From NCBI RefSeq assembly GCF_034424545.1, contig NZ_CP139970.1:3844001-3908000 (forward strand): DNA of 64,000 bases, given 5' to 3'. Below are positions 8,082-19,517 of this stretch, piece by piece. Positions within the stretch are counted from its first letter, which is position 1. Every line of letters starts with the position of its first letter. The notes below the pieces were generated by a model that searched no databases, was not told where the DNA came from, and was given only the letters and a program-made list of their open reading frames with translations. The translations under genes were made by a program, and so were the position numbers. This stretch comes from Trinickia caryophylli. GTDB taxonomy: Bacteria > Pseudomonadota > Gammaproteobacteria > Burkholderiales > Burkholderiaceae.

Positions 8082-9199
8082 GCGCCGCCTGGCTGGGCAC
8101 CTCGAGCGGGCCGCTGACGTTCGGTTGGGATGTGGGCGGTGCGCACCTGAAAGTCTGCGTCGCGGATGCGGCGGGCTGCGTGCTCGACGTCGGGCAGTGG
8201 GCCTGCCCGCTGTGGGAAGGGCTTCATCATCTGCGCAGCGCGATCGATCTCGTCTTTGCCCGCTGGCCTGCCGCGCTCTCCGACGATGCGCACCATGCGG
8301 TCACGATGACGGGCGAAATGGTGGACCTCTTCCCGAGCCGCGAGGAAGGCGTCTGCATGCTTGCCGATGCGCTTGCCGAGCGATTGGGGCGCCGCCTGTC
8401 GTTTTTCGCGGGCGCACAGGGCTGGGTCGAGGCCGGGCAGTGCGCCGAACGCTGGCGCAGCGTAGCCTCGGCGAACTGGCTCGCGACCGCGAGCTGGGTC
8501 GCTGCGCACCGGGGCGACGCGGTGCTCGTCGATATCGGCAGCACGACGACCGACATCGTGCCGATCGCCGGTGCACGCGTGTGTGCGCGTGGCGCCGACG
8601 ATGCCGGGCGGCTCGCGACGGGCGAGCTCGTCTATCAGGGCGTCGTGCGCACGCCGTTGTGCGCGCTCGCATCGCGCATCGAGTTTGGCGGCGTGCAGGT
8701 GAACGTGATGAACGAATGGTTCGCGACGACAGCCGATGTCTATCGGCTGACGGGCGAACTCGATGCTGCCTGCGACCTCCATCCGAGCGCCGACCGTGGC
8801 CCGAAGACCGAAGCGGCGAGCCGCGTCCGTCTCGCACGCATGATCGGGCGCGACGCGAACGAAGCGACAGCCGATGACTGGCATCGCTTCGCGATGGCGT
8901 GGCGTGCGCGGCAGCTCGAGGAGGTAGCCGAAAATCTCGCGCGCGTCGAAGCAGCCGTGGGCCGATCGGGCCGATCGGGCGGATGGGCCCGATCGGGGGG
9001 CCCGCCGCTCGTGGGTGCCGGTTGCGGCCGTTTTCTCGTGGCCGGGCTGGCGCGCGATCTGGGCCGCGAATACATCGATTTCGCCGATCTGGTGAAAGCG
9101 CCGAATGCCTGCGGCGACTGGGCCTCCACCTGCGCGCCAAGCGTGGCCGTGGCGCTCATTGCCGGCCAGCGGCGGGTGTCGATCGGGCGGGCCGCATGA
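8078..9199 (+). CDS. MfnF-like H4MPT-linked C1 transfer pathway protein (ASKHA fold)
   Basis: This 373-residue protein has an actin-like ATPase fold: phosphate-1 motif FGWDVGGAHLK near the N-terminus, a second phosphate motif VDIGSTTTDIVPI, and a C-terminal GAGCGRFLVAGLA. It belongs to the uncharacterised family regularly found with bacterial H4MPT genes, homologous to archaeal MfnF, which joins the two halves of the methanofuran core. The GTG start overlaps the upstream stop. Residues encoded at 8960-8995 are a 9-bp tandem repeat giving RSG-RSG-GWA-RSG, apparently an expanded surface loop just before the C-terminal motif. Confidence 0.85.
   Translation: MSAAWLGTSSGPLTFGWDVGGAHLKVCVADAAGCVLDVGQWACPLWEGLHHLRSAIDLVFARWPAALSDDAHHAVTMTGEMVDLFPSREEGVCMLADALAERLGRRLSFFAGAQGWVEAGQCAERWRSVASANWLATASWVAAHRGDAVLVDIGSTTTDIVPIAGARVCARGADDAGRLATGELVYQGVVRTPLCALASRIEFGGVQVNVMNEWFATTADVYRLTGELDAACDLHPSADRGPKTEAASRVRLARMIGRDANEATADDWHRFAMAWRARQLEEVAENLARVEAAVGRSGRSGGWARSGGPPLVGAGCGRFLVAGLARDLGREYIDFADLVKAPNACGDWASTCAPSVAVALIAGQRRVSIGRAA
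8960..8995 (+). repeat. Four imperfect 9-bp tandem repeats inside the MfnF-like gene
   Basis: Two exact copies of GGCCGATCG are followed by GGCGGATGG and GCCCGATCG in direct succession. The unit is a multiple of three, so changes in copy number keep the reading frame and only lengthen or shorten an RSG-type loop. Confidence 0.85.
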
Positions 9200-9284
9200 G
9201 GGCCGCCGCGCACGTCGCCATGTCAGGCAAGGCAGGGCAGGCAGGGAAGGGAACACGTAGTCAACGGATGCGAGGATAACGGTC

Positions 9285-9905
9285 ATGTGGGTGGTCAAGA
9301 TCGGGGGAAGCCTGAGCCACGACCCGGCGCTGCGCAAGTGGCTCATCGAGCTCGTGGAAGTAGGCGGCGGCCGCGTCGTGATCGTGCCGGGCGGGGGCGA
9401 TTTCGCGGACAAGGTCCGGCAATACCAGGCCGAGTGGCGCTTCAACGATCTCGCCGCGCATAACATGTGTCTGCTCGCGATGACGCAGTATGCGCTGCTG
9501 ATGCAGGGGCTCGTGCCCGAACTCGTGCTGGCCTCGAGCGAGGCCAAAATCCGCCGCGCGTTGCGCGACGGCCGCGTGGCGGTGTGGGTGCCGACCGCGC
9601 TCATGCGCGATGCGCCCGATCCGATGAGCAACTGGGAAACGACGTCGGACAGCCTCGCCGCGTGGCTCTCGACGATGCTCAACGCCGAGCGGTTGACGCT
9701 CGTGAAGTCCTGCCCGATCGATCCTGCCGAGCCGCTCGAATCGCTCGCGGCAGCCGAGGTCGTCGACCGGCGCTTTCTGAGCTACGTTGCCGACGCGAAC
9801 TACGTGGTGGAAGTCTTCAACAAGGACAACATCGACGGGATGCGCGACCGCCTGCCGGACGCGCGTGCCCCATGGGCCGCCGATCAACCCGGCGGCACGC
9901 TTTAG
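9285..9905 (+). CDS. MfnE-like amino acid kinase family protein
   Basis: This 206-residue protein of the amino acid kinase fold starts MWVVKIGGSLSHDP, with the phosphate-binding VVIVPGGGDFADKVR and a late LVKSCPIDP. Archaeal MfnE phosphorylates the aminomethylfuran intermediate of methanofuran; this homologue lies 85 bp after the MfnF-like gene and converges on mfnB, so the same role is likely. The gap between MfnF-like and this gene contains a simple CAGG/AGGG-rich repeat (about 9218-9250) and no gene. Start ATG 9285 is the only one that preserves the N-terminal kinase motif. Confidence 0.85.
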   Translation: MWVVKIGGSLSHDPALRKWLIELVEVGGGRVVIVPGGGDFADKVRQYQAEWRFNDLAAHNMCLLAMTQYALLMQGLVPELVLASSEAKIRRALRDGRVAVWVPTALMRDAPDPMSNWETTSDSLAAWLSTMLNAERLTLVKSCPIDPAEPLESLAAAEVVDRRFLSYVADANYVVEVFNKDNIDGMRDRLPDARAPWAADQPGGTL

Positions 9906-9947
9906 GACGGACAGGCTTCGATAGAAGAAACGGCGACGCGCCGGCGC

Positions 9948-10694
9948 TCAGGTCCTTGCGACAGGCTGCCTGAGCGCATCGAGGGCACCGTCGGCACCGT
10001 CGGCGCCGGCGCCCGCGCTCGTGTGCAGCGCCTCGGCCCATTGCGCGACGCGCGCGGGATCCAGCGCCGAGCCGCGTCCATCCACGCACAGCGCACCGCG
10101 AAAGCCTGCGATATCGGGCGCCAGCGCGCGGATCTGGGCGAGTTGCGCCCAACCGAGCGAGCCCGCGATGCCGCACATCGTTCCCTGCTTGCGAGCGCGG
10201 GCAAGACAGCGATCGAGCGTGGCCGCGTCTACGTGATCGAAGAGCGTGCGCCCGTCTTTGCCGGCCGTATCGAACATCAGCCCGACGAAGCCGAGCGACG
10301 CGGCATGCTCGACGAGTTCCGCATCGAGCCCGGTATCGCAGAGCAGGACCGGTACCACGGCCGCGGGCAGGCTCGCCAGTGCGTCGAGGCAGCGGCGCGC
10401 CTGCGGCCCCGGTGTGATCCCGACCTTCACGTAATCGACGCCGGTGCCGGCCACGTCGATGGTGCGTGCGACGATCTCGTCGACGTCGCAGCTTTCCACA
10501 TCGCCGATCGTCGCGCTGATCGGCTTGACGGGATACTGCGCACGCAGCGCGGAGGCGATGCGCCCGATCTGGCTCACGGGCAGGGCGCCGAGCGCGCCCG
10601 TGCGCGGCTCCTTGAGGTCGATCAGTTCGGCGCCGGCCTGTGCGGCGGCAAACGCCTCTTGTTCCGAGCGAACGCTCGCAAGCAATGCGGTCAT
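9948..10694 (-). CDS. mfnB: (5-formylfuran-3-yl)methyl phosphate synthase (MfnB family, DUF556)
   Basis: This 248-residue TIM-barrel protein starts MTALLASVRSEQEAFAAA. Lysines expected for the family are present in IDLKEP (Lys28) and DYVKVG (Lys90). MfnB condenses two glyceraldehyde-3-phosphate molecules to the furan precursor, the first step to methanofuran in archaea. The gene is 80 bp downstream of the DUF447 gene and converges with the MfnE-like gene. Its C-terminus is lengthened by a 9-bp repeat (9984-10010) encoding an Asp-Gly-Ala type repeat, outside the barrel. Identity of the family is clear; the bacterial role rests on homology and context. Confidence 0.9.
   Translation of the reverse strand: MTALLASVRSEQEAFAAAQAGAELIDLKEPRTGALGALPVSQIGRIASALRAQYPVKPISATIGDVESCDVDEIVARTIDVAGTGVDYVKVGITPGPQARRCLDALASLPAAVVPVLLCDTGLDAELVEHAASLGFVGLMFDTAGKDGRTLFDHVDAATLDRCLARARKQGTMCGIAGSLGWAQLAQIRALAPDIAGFRGALCVDGRGSALDPARVAQWAEALHTSAGAGADGADGALDALRQPVART
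9984..10010. repeat. 9-bp tandem repeat in the mfnB C-terminus
   Basis: Plus-strand copies GGCACCGTC, GGCACCGTC and GGCGCCGGC are consecutive. They are in frame with mfnB and encode an Ala-Gly-Asp-rich tail segment. Confidence 0.8.
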
Positions 10695-10774
10695 ACCGTT
10701 TCTCCGAAAAGATCTTGAGGGGATTTCACCGCGGCGCGCGTGCGCCGTACGAAAAAGAGTCGTGGGTACGTGGC

Positions 10775-11386
10775 TCAGTGCGGCACGCGCGGTGTGTTCC
10801 ACTCGTTCGCGCCGGCCGGCGTGCTCGCGCGATGGCGGGCAATGGCGGCGACGAGCCAGCCCCATGCCGTGCGTTCGTGCTCGCCGGCCGTCTTGTCGAT
10901 GGCGATCTGCAGGTAGCTCATCTCGCGATCGACCTTCTCGGTCGACAGCATGAAGAGGCGGCTCACGAGCACAGAGCCTTCGATCACCGCAGCCTGCGCG
11001 CGGTTGAAGCCCATGAACGGTGCGTGCTGTTCCTGATGAACGGGCCGCAGGTAAAGCACGGGTCGTTCGGCGTCGTCGTCGATGCGTTCGAGTTCGAGCT
11101 CGGTGTGCGCGAGCGATTCGGCCAGCCGCGCGCATGCCACCCGCGTGGCGGCCACGGTGGGCCACTCGGTGGCGCAACGTGTCACACAGCCGGCGAACAC
11201 GCGCACGTCGGCCGTGAAATTCAGCACGGCCGCACGCGTCGCGACGATGTTATCGAGCGTGACGGACGGCCGGAAAGGGGAAAGAACGGCGAAGCCGCCC
11301 TCGTAGCGCACGCCCATCGGAGCGATGTGCGGCCGGCCGTCGCTGGAGGTTGTGGTAACGATCGTCTCGAAGATCATGGCGGTCAT
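10775..11386 (-). CDS. DUF447 family protein (flavin-reductase-like)
   Basis: This protein of about 203 residues starts near MIFETIVTTTSSDGRPHIAPMG, a split-barrel flavin-binding-like N-terminus, with an ALPHA-rich second half (QAAVIEGSVLVSRLFML). DUF447 proteins recur next to H4MPT and methylofuran genes in methylotrophic bacteria and also occur in methanogens; their reaction is not known to me. It lies between pqqA (88 bp upstream) and mfnB (80 bp downstream) on the same strand, so all three may share one transcript. The start could be ATG 11386, ATG 11377 or TTG 11389; no strong ribosome site decides it. Confidence 0.85.
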   Translation of the reverse strand: MTAMIFETIVTTTSSDGRPHIAPMGVRYEGGFAVLSPFRPSVTLDNIVATRAAVLNFTADVRVFAGCVTRCATEWPTVAATRVACARLAESLAHTELELERIDDDAERPVLYLRPVHQEQHAPFMGFNRAQAAVIEGSVLVSRLFMLSTEKVDREMSYLQIAIDKTAGEHERTAWGWLVAAIARHRASTPAGANEWNTPRVPH

Positions 11387-11474
11387 CAATCACAGTGCCG
11401 ATCGGCCGGCCGGGTTTTCACGAAGGGACAGCTCAATTCCGAAGCAGGGGCCGCATGACGCGGCCCACGCCGGC

Positions 11475-11549
11475 TTATCGAGTCGCGATGTACATCGTGA
11501 TTTCGAAGCCGAAACGCATGTCGGAATAGCTAGGTGTCGTCCATTGCAT
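11475..11549 (-). CDS. pqqA: PQQ precursor peptide PqqA (24 residues)
   Basis: This very short gene encodes a peptide beginning MQWTTPSYSDMRFG and ending ITMYIATR. Glu16 and Tyr20 are spaced E-x3-Y, the pair that PqqE cross-links to build pyrroloquinoline quinone. A strong ribosome site (GGAGGG about 7 bp upstream) and a clean TAA stop support it. Unusually, it is about 11 kb from pqqB at the left edge and is followed by DUF447 and mfnB rather than pqqBCDE. A -24/-12 promoter-like element lies about 84 bp before its start. Confidence 0.93.
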   Translation of the reverse strand: MQWTTPSYSDMRFGFEITMYIATR

Positions 11550-11632
11550 CGAAAGTCCCTCCATACAGTGTTTCGAGAAGTTGCCGTGGGCGCCGGCACC
11601 ATACCGGACGTCCGAGCGGCGGCCCGGTTCAC

Positions 11633-11647
11633 GCAAGCTTCGTGCCC
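11633..11647 (-). promoter_or_regulatory. Candidate sigma-54 promoter for pqqA
   Basis: The minus strand reads GGGCACGAAGCTTGC. Against the sigma-54 consensus TGGCACG-N4-TTGC, 10 of the 11 defined bases match, with GG and GC at the correct spacing. The start of transcription would be near 11621, giving a leader of about 70 nt to the pqqA ATG. No sigma-70 promoter of comparable quality was noticed between it and pqqA. Confidence 0.65.
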
Positions 11648-11950
11648 GGCGCAATCCGGAATCGGACAGCGCACACCTGGCGGACGGCATTCGCCACAGC
11701 GGCACTTGCGAATCAGTATGACAGCTGGTTCGCTCGGATGCACGCCTCGCAAACACCAATAAAGGCAACGACGAGGACGGTGCGGCGCGCCTCGCGAAAC
11801 GTGCTTCCGCAGGGGTGGCATCACTGTCGCGAAATCGCAGCAAAGTGTGCCATCGCATGCGCGCCGACCACGTTCGTCTGTCACTGCCCAGGCGTCGATT
11901 CGCTTCGCGGGCATCGTCATCATGAGCGAACGCATCGTTTTCGACATACG

Positions 11951-13601
<1,651 letters not shown>

Positions 13602-13608
13602 CGTACAC

Positions 13609-13699
13609 GCCGCGCCGCGATGCGCGGCGGCCGATGAAGCGCCGCGGCCCGCATGCGCGGGAGGCGGCAACCCGATAAACGGTGCCCGCCGAAGGCGGG
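13609..13699 (+). other. RNA hairpins between cbbL and cbbS
   Basis: The 199-bp cbbL-cbbS gap holds two strong stem-loops: GCCGCGC/GCGCGGC arms at 13609-13628, and CCCGCC-GAA-GGCGGG at 13685-13699. Neither is followed by a T-run, so they look like message-stabilising or processing elements rather than terminators. Confidence 0.6.
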
Positions 13700-13800
13700 A
13701 GCGAGAGCGATGCGCAAGCACCGCCGGGGCGCCCGTGTTCGTCGTTCGGTTCGGAAGGATAGGGCGGGCACCGGGGCATCAACCATAGAGAGGTTTTGTC

Positions 13801-14229
13801 ATGCGAATCACGCAAGGGACGTTTTCTTTTCTGCCGGAGCTGACCGACGAGGAAATCGGTCTGCAAATCGACTATGCGCTGCAGCAGGGCTGGGCCTGTT
13901 CGGTCGAATTCACGGACGACCCCCATCCGCGCAACACGTACTGGGAAATGTGGGGCCTGCCGATGTTCGATTTGCGCGACGCCGCCGGCATTCTGCAGGA
14001 GGTGCGTGCCTGCCGCACGACGTATCCCAACCATTACATCAAGGTCAACGCATTCGATTCGGCGCGCGGCTTCGAAACCATGCGGCTCTCGTTCATCGTC
14101 AACCGTCCCGCGCACGAGCCGGGATTCAAGCTTACACGCACGGACGACAAGGGCCGCATGCAGCGCTACAGCATGACGAGCTACGCGAGCAACGCGCCCG
14201 CAGGCGAGCGTTACGGCGCAAAGGGTTGA
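13801..14229 (+). CDS. cbbS: RuBisCO small subunit, red-type
   Basis: This 142-residue small subunit begins [19 protein letters not shown] and contains the family blocks [28 protein letters not shown] and [12 protein letters not shown]. The extended C-terminal part ([14 protein letters not shown] onward) is the extra beta-hairpin of red-type small subunits, which fills the central channel in place of a longer internal loop and shapes assembly. It pairs with cbbL 199 bp upstream; a GAGAGG ribosome site precedes the ATG. Confidence 0.97.
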   Translation: MRITQGTFSFLPELTDEEIGLQIDYALQQGWACSVEFTDDPHPRNTYWEMWGLPMFDLRDAAGILQEVRACRTTYPNHYIKVNAFDSARGFETMRLSFIVNRPAHEPGFKLTRTDDKGRMQRYSMTSYASNAPAGERYGAKG

Positions 14230-14287
14230 GCGAAGACGCCGCTGCGCGCGATGGCGCGCGGCGGCGCGAACCGAACGGAGGATTTCG

Positions 14288-15346
14288 ATGACTGACCTTG
14301 CCACGCTGTCACCGCCCGAGACCGCTGCCGATGCCGCGCATCGCGCATCGCCGGCTCCCGAGGCGCCGCCGCGCGCGCAAAGCGTCGACCTGGCGGGACT
14401 CTATCGCGACTCCGGCATCGCCGACGTGCTCGACGAGCTCGATCGCGACCTCGTCGGCCTCGTGCCGGTCAAGACGCGCATTCGCGAGATCGCGGCGCTG
14501 CTCATCGTCGAGCGGGCCCGCTCGCAGCTCGATCTCGCGAGCGGGGCGCCCACGCTGCACATGTGCTTCTCGGGCAACCCCGGCACGGGCAAGACGACGG
14601 TGGCGTTGCGCATGGCCGAGGTGCTGCACCGGCTCGGCTATATCCGCCGCAATCACCTCGTGTCGGTCACGCGCGACGACCTCGTCGGCCAGTACATCGG
14701 GCATACGGCGCCGAAAACGCGCGACGTGCTCAAGCGCGCGATGGGCGGCGTGCTCTTCATCGACGAGGCGTATTACCTCTATCGCCCCGAGAACGAGCGC
14801 GACTACGGCCAGGAGGCCATCGAAATCCTGCTGCAGACGATGGAGAACCAGCGTGACGATCTGGTCGTGATCCTGGCTGGATACGCGTCGCGCATGGAGA
14901 CTTTTTTTCAGAGCAACCCCGGATTCCGCTCGCGGATCGCGCATCACATCGAATTTCCCGATTACGAGGAGCCCGAGCTCGTCGTAATCGCCGAGCGGAT
15001 GCTCGGGGCGATGCACTACGAGTTCGACGACGGCGCGCGCGAGGCGTTTGCCGAATACGTCGCGCGCCGCACGCGCCAGCCGAATTTCGCCAATGCGCGT
15101 TCCGTGCGCAACGCGCTCGATCGCGCGCGGCTGCGCCAGGCGCGGCGGATTTTCGCCGCCGCGCTGGCGAGCGGCGCCCCGGTATCGACCGACGCGTTGA
15201 AGCGCATCGGCGCGGAGGACATTCGTGCGAGCCGCGTCTTCGGCGACGGCGAGCAGGCGGACGACGAAGCGGACCAACAAGCAGGCGGAGCGGGCGGGGC
15301 CGAGCGGCCGGCGCACGCCGGAACGTCGCCGCCGGGAAGAATTTAG
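14288..15346 (+). CDS. cbbX: Red-type RuBisCO activase CbbX (AAA+)
   Basis: This 352-residue AAA+ protein has Walker [10 protein letters not shown] at about residues 95-103, Walker B VLFIDEA at 155-161 and the pore-loop tyrosine in GQYIGHT. CbbX hexamers pull on the large-subunit C-terminus to remove tight-binding sugar phosphates from red-type RuBisCO. The core is preceded by an Ala/Pro-rich N-terminal segment and followed by an unusually long acidic, Gly/Ala-rich tail (last 40 or so residues) that looks disordered. It is 58 bp after cbbS with a GGAGG ribosome site. Confidence 0.96.
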   Translation: MTDLATLSPPETAADAAHRASPAPEAPPRAQSVDLAGLYRDSGIADVLDELDRDLVGLVPVKTRIREIAALLIVERARSQLDLASGAPTLHMCFSGNPGTGKTTVALRMAEVLHRLGYIRRNHLVSVTRDDLVGQYIGHTAPKTRDVLKRAMGGVLFIDEAYYLYRPENERDYGQEAIEILLQTMENQRDDLVVILAGYASRMETFFQSNPGFRSRIAHHIEFPDYEEPELVVIAERMLGAMHYEFDDGAREAFAEYVARRTRQPNFANARSVRNALDRARLRQARRIFAAALASGAPVSTDALKRIGAEDIRASRVFGDGEQADDEADQQAGGAGGAERPAHAGTSPPGRI

Positions 15347-15366
15347 ACGAGACTCAGGAGAGCGCC

Positions 15367-16452
15367 ATGCAGGACGGACGTACGACCCTATCGAAGTTTC
15401 TGATCGACACACTGGACCGGCAGCCGTCGCCGGTCGCGGCCGCCGGGCTTTCGGCGCTCTTGATCGACGTCGCCGCGGCGATCAAGACCATCTCTTCCGC
15501 GCTCACACGGGGTGCGCTCGGCGGTAATTACGGCTCTGCGCAATCGGTCAACACGCACGGCGAAGAGCAGAAGAAACTCGATATTGCAACCAACGAGATC
15601 TTCGTACAGCACTGCGAGTGGGACGGCCTGCTCGCGGCGATGGTCTCCGAGGAAATGGAGACTGTCTATGCGATCCCATCCGAGTACCCGCGCGGCGAAT
15701 ATCTGCTCGCGTTCGATCCGCTCGACGGCTCGTCGAACATCGACATCAACGGTGTGGTCGGCTCCATTTTCTCGGTCCTGCGCTGCAAGGAGGGCAAGGG
15801 CGACGAAGCGGCTTTCCTGCGGCCGGGCCATGAGCAGGTTGCGGCCGGGTATGCCATCTACGGACCGTCGACGATGCTGGTTCTCTCCGTGGGCAACGGC
15901 ACGCACGGCTTCACGCTCGAGCGCGACGTCGGCAACTTCGTCCTTACTCATTCGGATATCCGCATTCCGGAGGACACGAGCGAATTCGCGATCAACGCGT
16001 CGAACGAGCGATTCTGGGAGGCACCGGTCCGGCGCTACGTTCAGGAGTGCAAGGATGGCCGCACCGGTTGCCGCGGGCGCGATTTCAACATGCGCTGGAT
16101 CGCGTCGATGGTCGCGGAAGTGCATCGCATCCTGATGCGCGGCGGCGTATTCATGTACCCGCGCGACTTCAAGACGCCGAACATGCCGGGCCGCCTGCGC
16201 CTGCTTTACGAGGCGAACCCGATGAGTTTTCTGATCGAACAGGCCGGCGGGGCCGCGAGCACGGGGCGCGAGCGGCTGCTCGACGTGGTGCCGGGCACGC
16301 TGCACGAGCGCGTGCCCGTGATTCTCGGCTCGCGTGTCGAGGTGGAGCGCATCGGGCGCTACCACCGCGAGTTCGATCGTGGCGAAGACAAGCCGTTCAC
16401 TTCGCCGCTCTTTCAGCCGCGCTCGCTCTTTCTGCCCGAAGCGCCGGTTTGA
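15367..16452 (+). CDS. cbbF: Fructose-1,6-bisphosphatase, class I
   Basis: This 361-residue class I enzyme shows the metal-binding sequence [22 protein letters not shown] and the upstream acidic SEEMET, both characteristic. The family removes the C1 phosphate of fructose-1,6-bisphosphate and, in Calvin operons, often also acts on sedoheptulose-1,7-bisphosphate. It lies 20 bp after cbbX, so it is part of the same message. Length and termini match the family. Confidence 0.96.
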   Translation: MQDGRTTLSKFLIDTLDRQPSPVAAAGLSALLIDVAAAIKTISSALTRGALGGNYGSAQSVNTHGEEQKKLDIATNEIFVQHCEWDGLLAAMVSEEMETVYAIPSEYPRGEYLLAFDPLDGSSNIDINGVVGSIFSVLRCKEGKGDEAAFLRPGHEQVAAGYAIYGPSTMLVLSVGNGTHGFTLERDVGNFVLTHSDIRIPEDTSEFAINASNERFWEAPVRRYVQECKDGRTGCRGRDFNMRWIASMVAEVHRILMRGGVFMYPRDFKTPNMPGRLRLLYEANPMSFLIEQAGGAASTGRERLLDVVPGTLHERVPVILGSRVEVERIGRYHREFDRGEDKPFTSPLFQPRSLFLPEAPV

Positions 16453-16502
16453 CGGTACGCGCGAGAACGCATCGATCAGATCACTATCAGGAGACTCCAC
16501 GC

Positions 16503-17375
16503 ATGTCCGTCAAGCATCCGATCATCGCCGTGACCGGCTCGAGCGGCGCCGGCACGACGACCGTCATGAAGAGCTTTACCCATATCTTTCGACGGGAGCA
16601 CATCAACGCGCAGGTCGTCGAAGGCGACGCGTTTCACCGCTACGACCGCGCCGGCATGCGCGAGGCGATGGCCCGGCACGAGCGCGACGGCTTTCGAAAC
16701 TTCAGCCATTTCGGTCCCGAGGCCAATCTGCTCGCGGAACTCGAGGGGTTGTTCGCGAGCTACGCCGAAAGCGGCGCGGGCCGTTATCGACATTACGTTC
16801 ACGACGAAGGCGAGTCGAAGCTCTACGGCCAGGAGGCCGGCACCTTCACGCCCTGGAAAGACGTGGATGCCGAGAGCGATCTGCTTTTCTACGAGGGGCT
16901 GCACGGCGCGGCCGTGACCGACGAGGTCGACATTGCGCGTCATGCGGATCTGCTCGTGGGCGTCGTGCCGACCATCAACCTCGAGTGGATCCAAAAGCTG
17001 CATCGCGACCAGACGATGCGCGGCTACTCGCACGAGGCCGTGGTCGATACGATCCTGCGTCGCATGCCCGACTACGTGAACTACATCTGTCCGCAGTTCT
17101 CGCGCACGCATGTGAACTTCCAGCGCGTGCCGACCGTGGATACGTCGAATCCGTTCATCGCGCGCGAGATCCCGCAGCCCGACGAGAGCTTCGTCGTGAT
17201 CCGCTTCGCGCGGCCGAAGGGCATCGACTTCCAGTATCTGCTGACGATGCTGCACGACTCTTTCATGTCGCGGCCGAACGTGATCGTCGTGCCGGGCGGA
17301 AAAATGGGGCTGGCGATGCAGCTCATCTTCACGCCGATGATTCTTCAATTGATGGACCGGCGCGCGCGTGCCTGA
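16503..17375 (+). CDS. cbbP: Phosphoribulokinase
   Basis: This 290-residue bacterial class I phosphoribulokinase has a P-loop-like GSSGAGTTT at residues 12-20 and the family blocks EGDAFHRYDR and FYEGLHGA. It phosphorylates ribulose-5-phosphate to the RuBisCO substrate, the other reaction unique to the Calvin cycle. ATG 16503 follows a CAGGAG ribosome site; the longer open frame upstream reads across cbbF in another frame and is not coding. Confidence 0.97.
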   Translation: MSVKHPIIAVTGSSGAGTTTVMKSFTHIFRREHINAQVVEGDAFHRYDRAGMREAMARHERDGFRNFSHFGPEANLLAELEGLFASYAESGAGRYRHYVHDEGESKLYGQEAGTFTPWKDVDAESDLLFYEGLHGAAVTDEVDIARHADLLVGVVPTINLEWIQKLHRDQTMRGYSHEAVVDTILRRMPDYVNYICPQFSRTHVNFQRVPTVDTSNPFIAREIPQPDESFVVIRFARPKGIDFQYLLTMLHDSFMSRPNVIVVPGGKMGLAMQLIFTPMILQLMDRRARA

Positions 17376-17408
17376 GCCGGCACCGCGCGCCCCATGGGAG
17401 GCATGCTC

Positions 17409-19469
17409 ATGAATGCCGCAGCTGAACCGTCCGTGTCTTCGTCGTCCGCAACCGCGCGCATGGCCAATGCGCTGCGCATGCTCGCCATCGACGCCGTGCA
17501 GCAGGCGAACTCGGGCCACCCGGGCATGCCGCTCGGCATGGCCGAGATCGCCGTTGCGCTGTGGGACCGACATCTGAAGCACAACCCGCGCAATCCGCAC
17601 TGGCCCGATCGAGACCGCTTCGTACTCTCGAACGGTCATGGATCGATGTTGCTCTATGCCCTCCTGCATCTGACGGGCTATGAGTTGCCCATCGACGAAC
17701 TGCAGCGTTTTCGGCAACTGCACGCCAAGACGCCGGGGCATCCCGAAGTGGGCGTTACACCCGGTGTCGAGACGACGACGGGGCCACTCGGTCAGGGGCT
17801 CGCGAATGCAGTCGGCATGGCGCTGGCCGAGGCGCTGCTCGCGCGTGAGTTCAATCGGCCCGGGCACCGCATCGTCGATCACCGCACGTACGCTTTCGTC
17901 GGCGATGGCTGTCTGATGGAAGGCATCTCGCAGGAGGCGATTTCGCTGGCGGGCACGCTGCGGCTCGAGAAGCTCGCCGTGCTCTACGACGACAACGGGA
18001 TATCGATCGACGGCCATGTCGAGGGGTGGTTCGCCGACGATACGCCGGGGCGGTTTGCCGCGTGCGGCTGGCACGTGGTGCGCGACGTGGACGGCCATGA
18101 CGTCGAGGCCGTCGACCGCGCGATTGCCGAAGCGCGCGGTGCCGGGCGGCCGACGCTCATCTGCTGCAGGACCGTGATCGGCCGTGGCGCACCGACCAAG
18201 GCCGGCACACATGACGTGCACGGCGCGCCGCTCGGTGCGGCCGAGATCGCGGCCACGCGCGCGGCGCTCGGCTGGTCGCATCCGCCGTTCGCCGTGCCGC
18301 AGGACGTGCATGCGCTGTGGGACGCGACGGTGCGCGGCGCGCAGGCCGAAGCGCAATGGACGCAGCAGTTTGCCGCCTATCGCGAGCAGTATCCGCGCGA
18401 GGCGGCCGAGTTCGAGCGGCGTACGCGCGGCGCGCTGCCCGAGAGCTGGGAGGCGGCGCGACGCATGATGGTCCATACGGCCAACGATGCCGCGCAGTCG
18501 ATCGCCACGCGCAAGGCTTCGCAACTCGCGATCGAAGCGCTTGCGGCGAGCCTGCCGGAGTTGCTCGGCGGCTCGGCCGATCTCACGGGCTCGAACCTCA
18601 CGAACTGGTCTTCGGCGAAAACCGTGCGCGTGGATGCCTCGGGCCTGCAGGGCGGCAACTATCTGCATTACGGCGTGCGCGAATTCGGCATGTGCGCGGT
18701 CATGAACGGCGTGGCGCTTCATCGCGGCTATCTGCCGTTCGGCGGTACGTTCCTCACGTTCTCGGACTATGCGCGCAACGCGCTGCGCATGGCCGCGCTG
18801 ATGAAAACGCGCACGGTCTTCGTCTTCACGCACGATTCGATCGGCCTGGGCGAAGACGGTCCGACCCACCAGCCGATCGAGCACGCCGCAAGCCTGCGGC
18901 TCGTTCCCGGCCTCGATGTCTGGCGCCCCTGCGATACCGTGGAGACGGTTCAGGCGTGGGCCAGCGCGGTCGAGCGGGCGGGCCCGTCGTGCCTGCTGCT
19001 GAGCCGGCAGAACCTGCCGTTCGTCGCGCGCGGCGCGGCGCAGATCGAAGCGATCGCGCAAGGTGGCTACGTGTTGCGCGACTGGCCGCAGAGCGATGCC
19101 GCAAGGCAGAGCGCGCAGGTGAGGCGCGTCGTGCTGATCGCGACGGGCTCCGAAGTCGCGCTCGCACTCGCCGCACTCGAGCCGCTCGCCCGCGAGGGCG
19201 TCGCCGCGCGCGTCGTGTCGATGCCTTCGACGACGGTCTTCGATCGCCAGAGCGCCGCCTATCGCGATGCGGTGCTTCCGCCGGGCGTGCCGCGTGTGGC
19301 GGTGGAGGCGGGCGTGACGGGATTCTGGCGCCAGTACGTCGGGCTCGAGGGGGCCGTGGTCGGCATCGACACGTTCGGCGAATCGGCGCCGGCCGGCGCG
19401 CTCTTCGCGCACTTCGGGCTGACGGCACAGGCCGTGGCCGACGCGGCGTGCCGCGTCGCCGCCCCGTGA
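17409..19469 (+). CDS. cbbT: Transketolase
   Basis: This protein of about 686 residues is a thiamine-diphosphate enzyme moving two-carbon units between sugar phosphates for ribulose-5-phosphate regeneration. Conserved blocks are [12 protein letters not shown] near the start, [16 protein letters not shown], the cofactor-binding [15 protein letters not shown], and [19 protein letters not shown] in the second half. Three in-frame ATGs occur (17394, 17403, 17409); GGGAGG at 17396-17401 is correctly spaced only for 17409. It is the sixth gene of the cbb operon. Confidence 0.96.
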   Translation: MNAAAEPSVSSSSATARMANALRMLAIDAVQQANSGHPGMPLGMAEIAVALWDRHLKHNPRNPHWPDRDRFVLSNGHGSMLLYALLHLTGYELPIDELQRFRQLHAKTPGHPEVGVTPGVETTTGPLGQGLANAVGMALAEALLAREFNRPGHRIVDHRTYAFVGDGCLMEGISQEAISLAGTLRLEKLAVLYDDNGISIDGHVEGWFADDTPGRFAACGWHVVRDVDGHDVEAVDRAIAEARGAGRPTLICCRTVIGRGAPTKAGTHDVHGAPLGAAEIAATRAALGWSHPPFAVPQDVHALWDATVRGAQAEAQWTQQFAAYREQYPREAAEFERRTRGALPESWEAARRMMVHTANDAAQSIATRKASQLAIEALAASLPELLGGSADLTGSNLTNWSSAKTVRVDASGLQGGNYLHYGVREFGMCAVMNGVALHRGYLPFGGTFLTFSDYARNALRMAALMKTRTVFVFTHDSIGLGEDGPTHQPIEHAASLRLVPGLDVWRPCDTVETVQAWASAVERAGPSCLLLSRQNLPFVARGAAQIEAIAQGGYVLRDWPQSDAARQSAQVRRVVLIATGSEVALALAALEPLAREGVAARVVSMPSTTVFDRQSAAYRDAVLPPGVPRVAVEAGVTGFWRQYVGLEGAVVGIDTFGESAPAGALFAHFGLTAQAVADAACRVAAP

Positions 19470-19517
19470 GACAAAAACAGCGAAGCACAGACGGTTTCGA
19501 ATCGGAAGGAGTCCACC

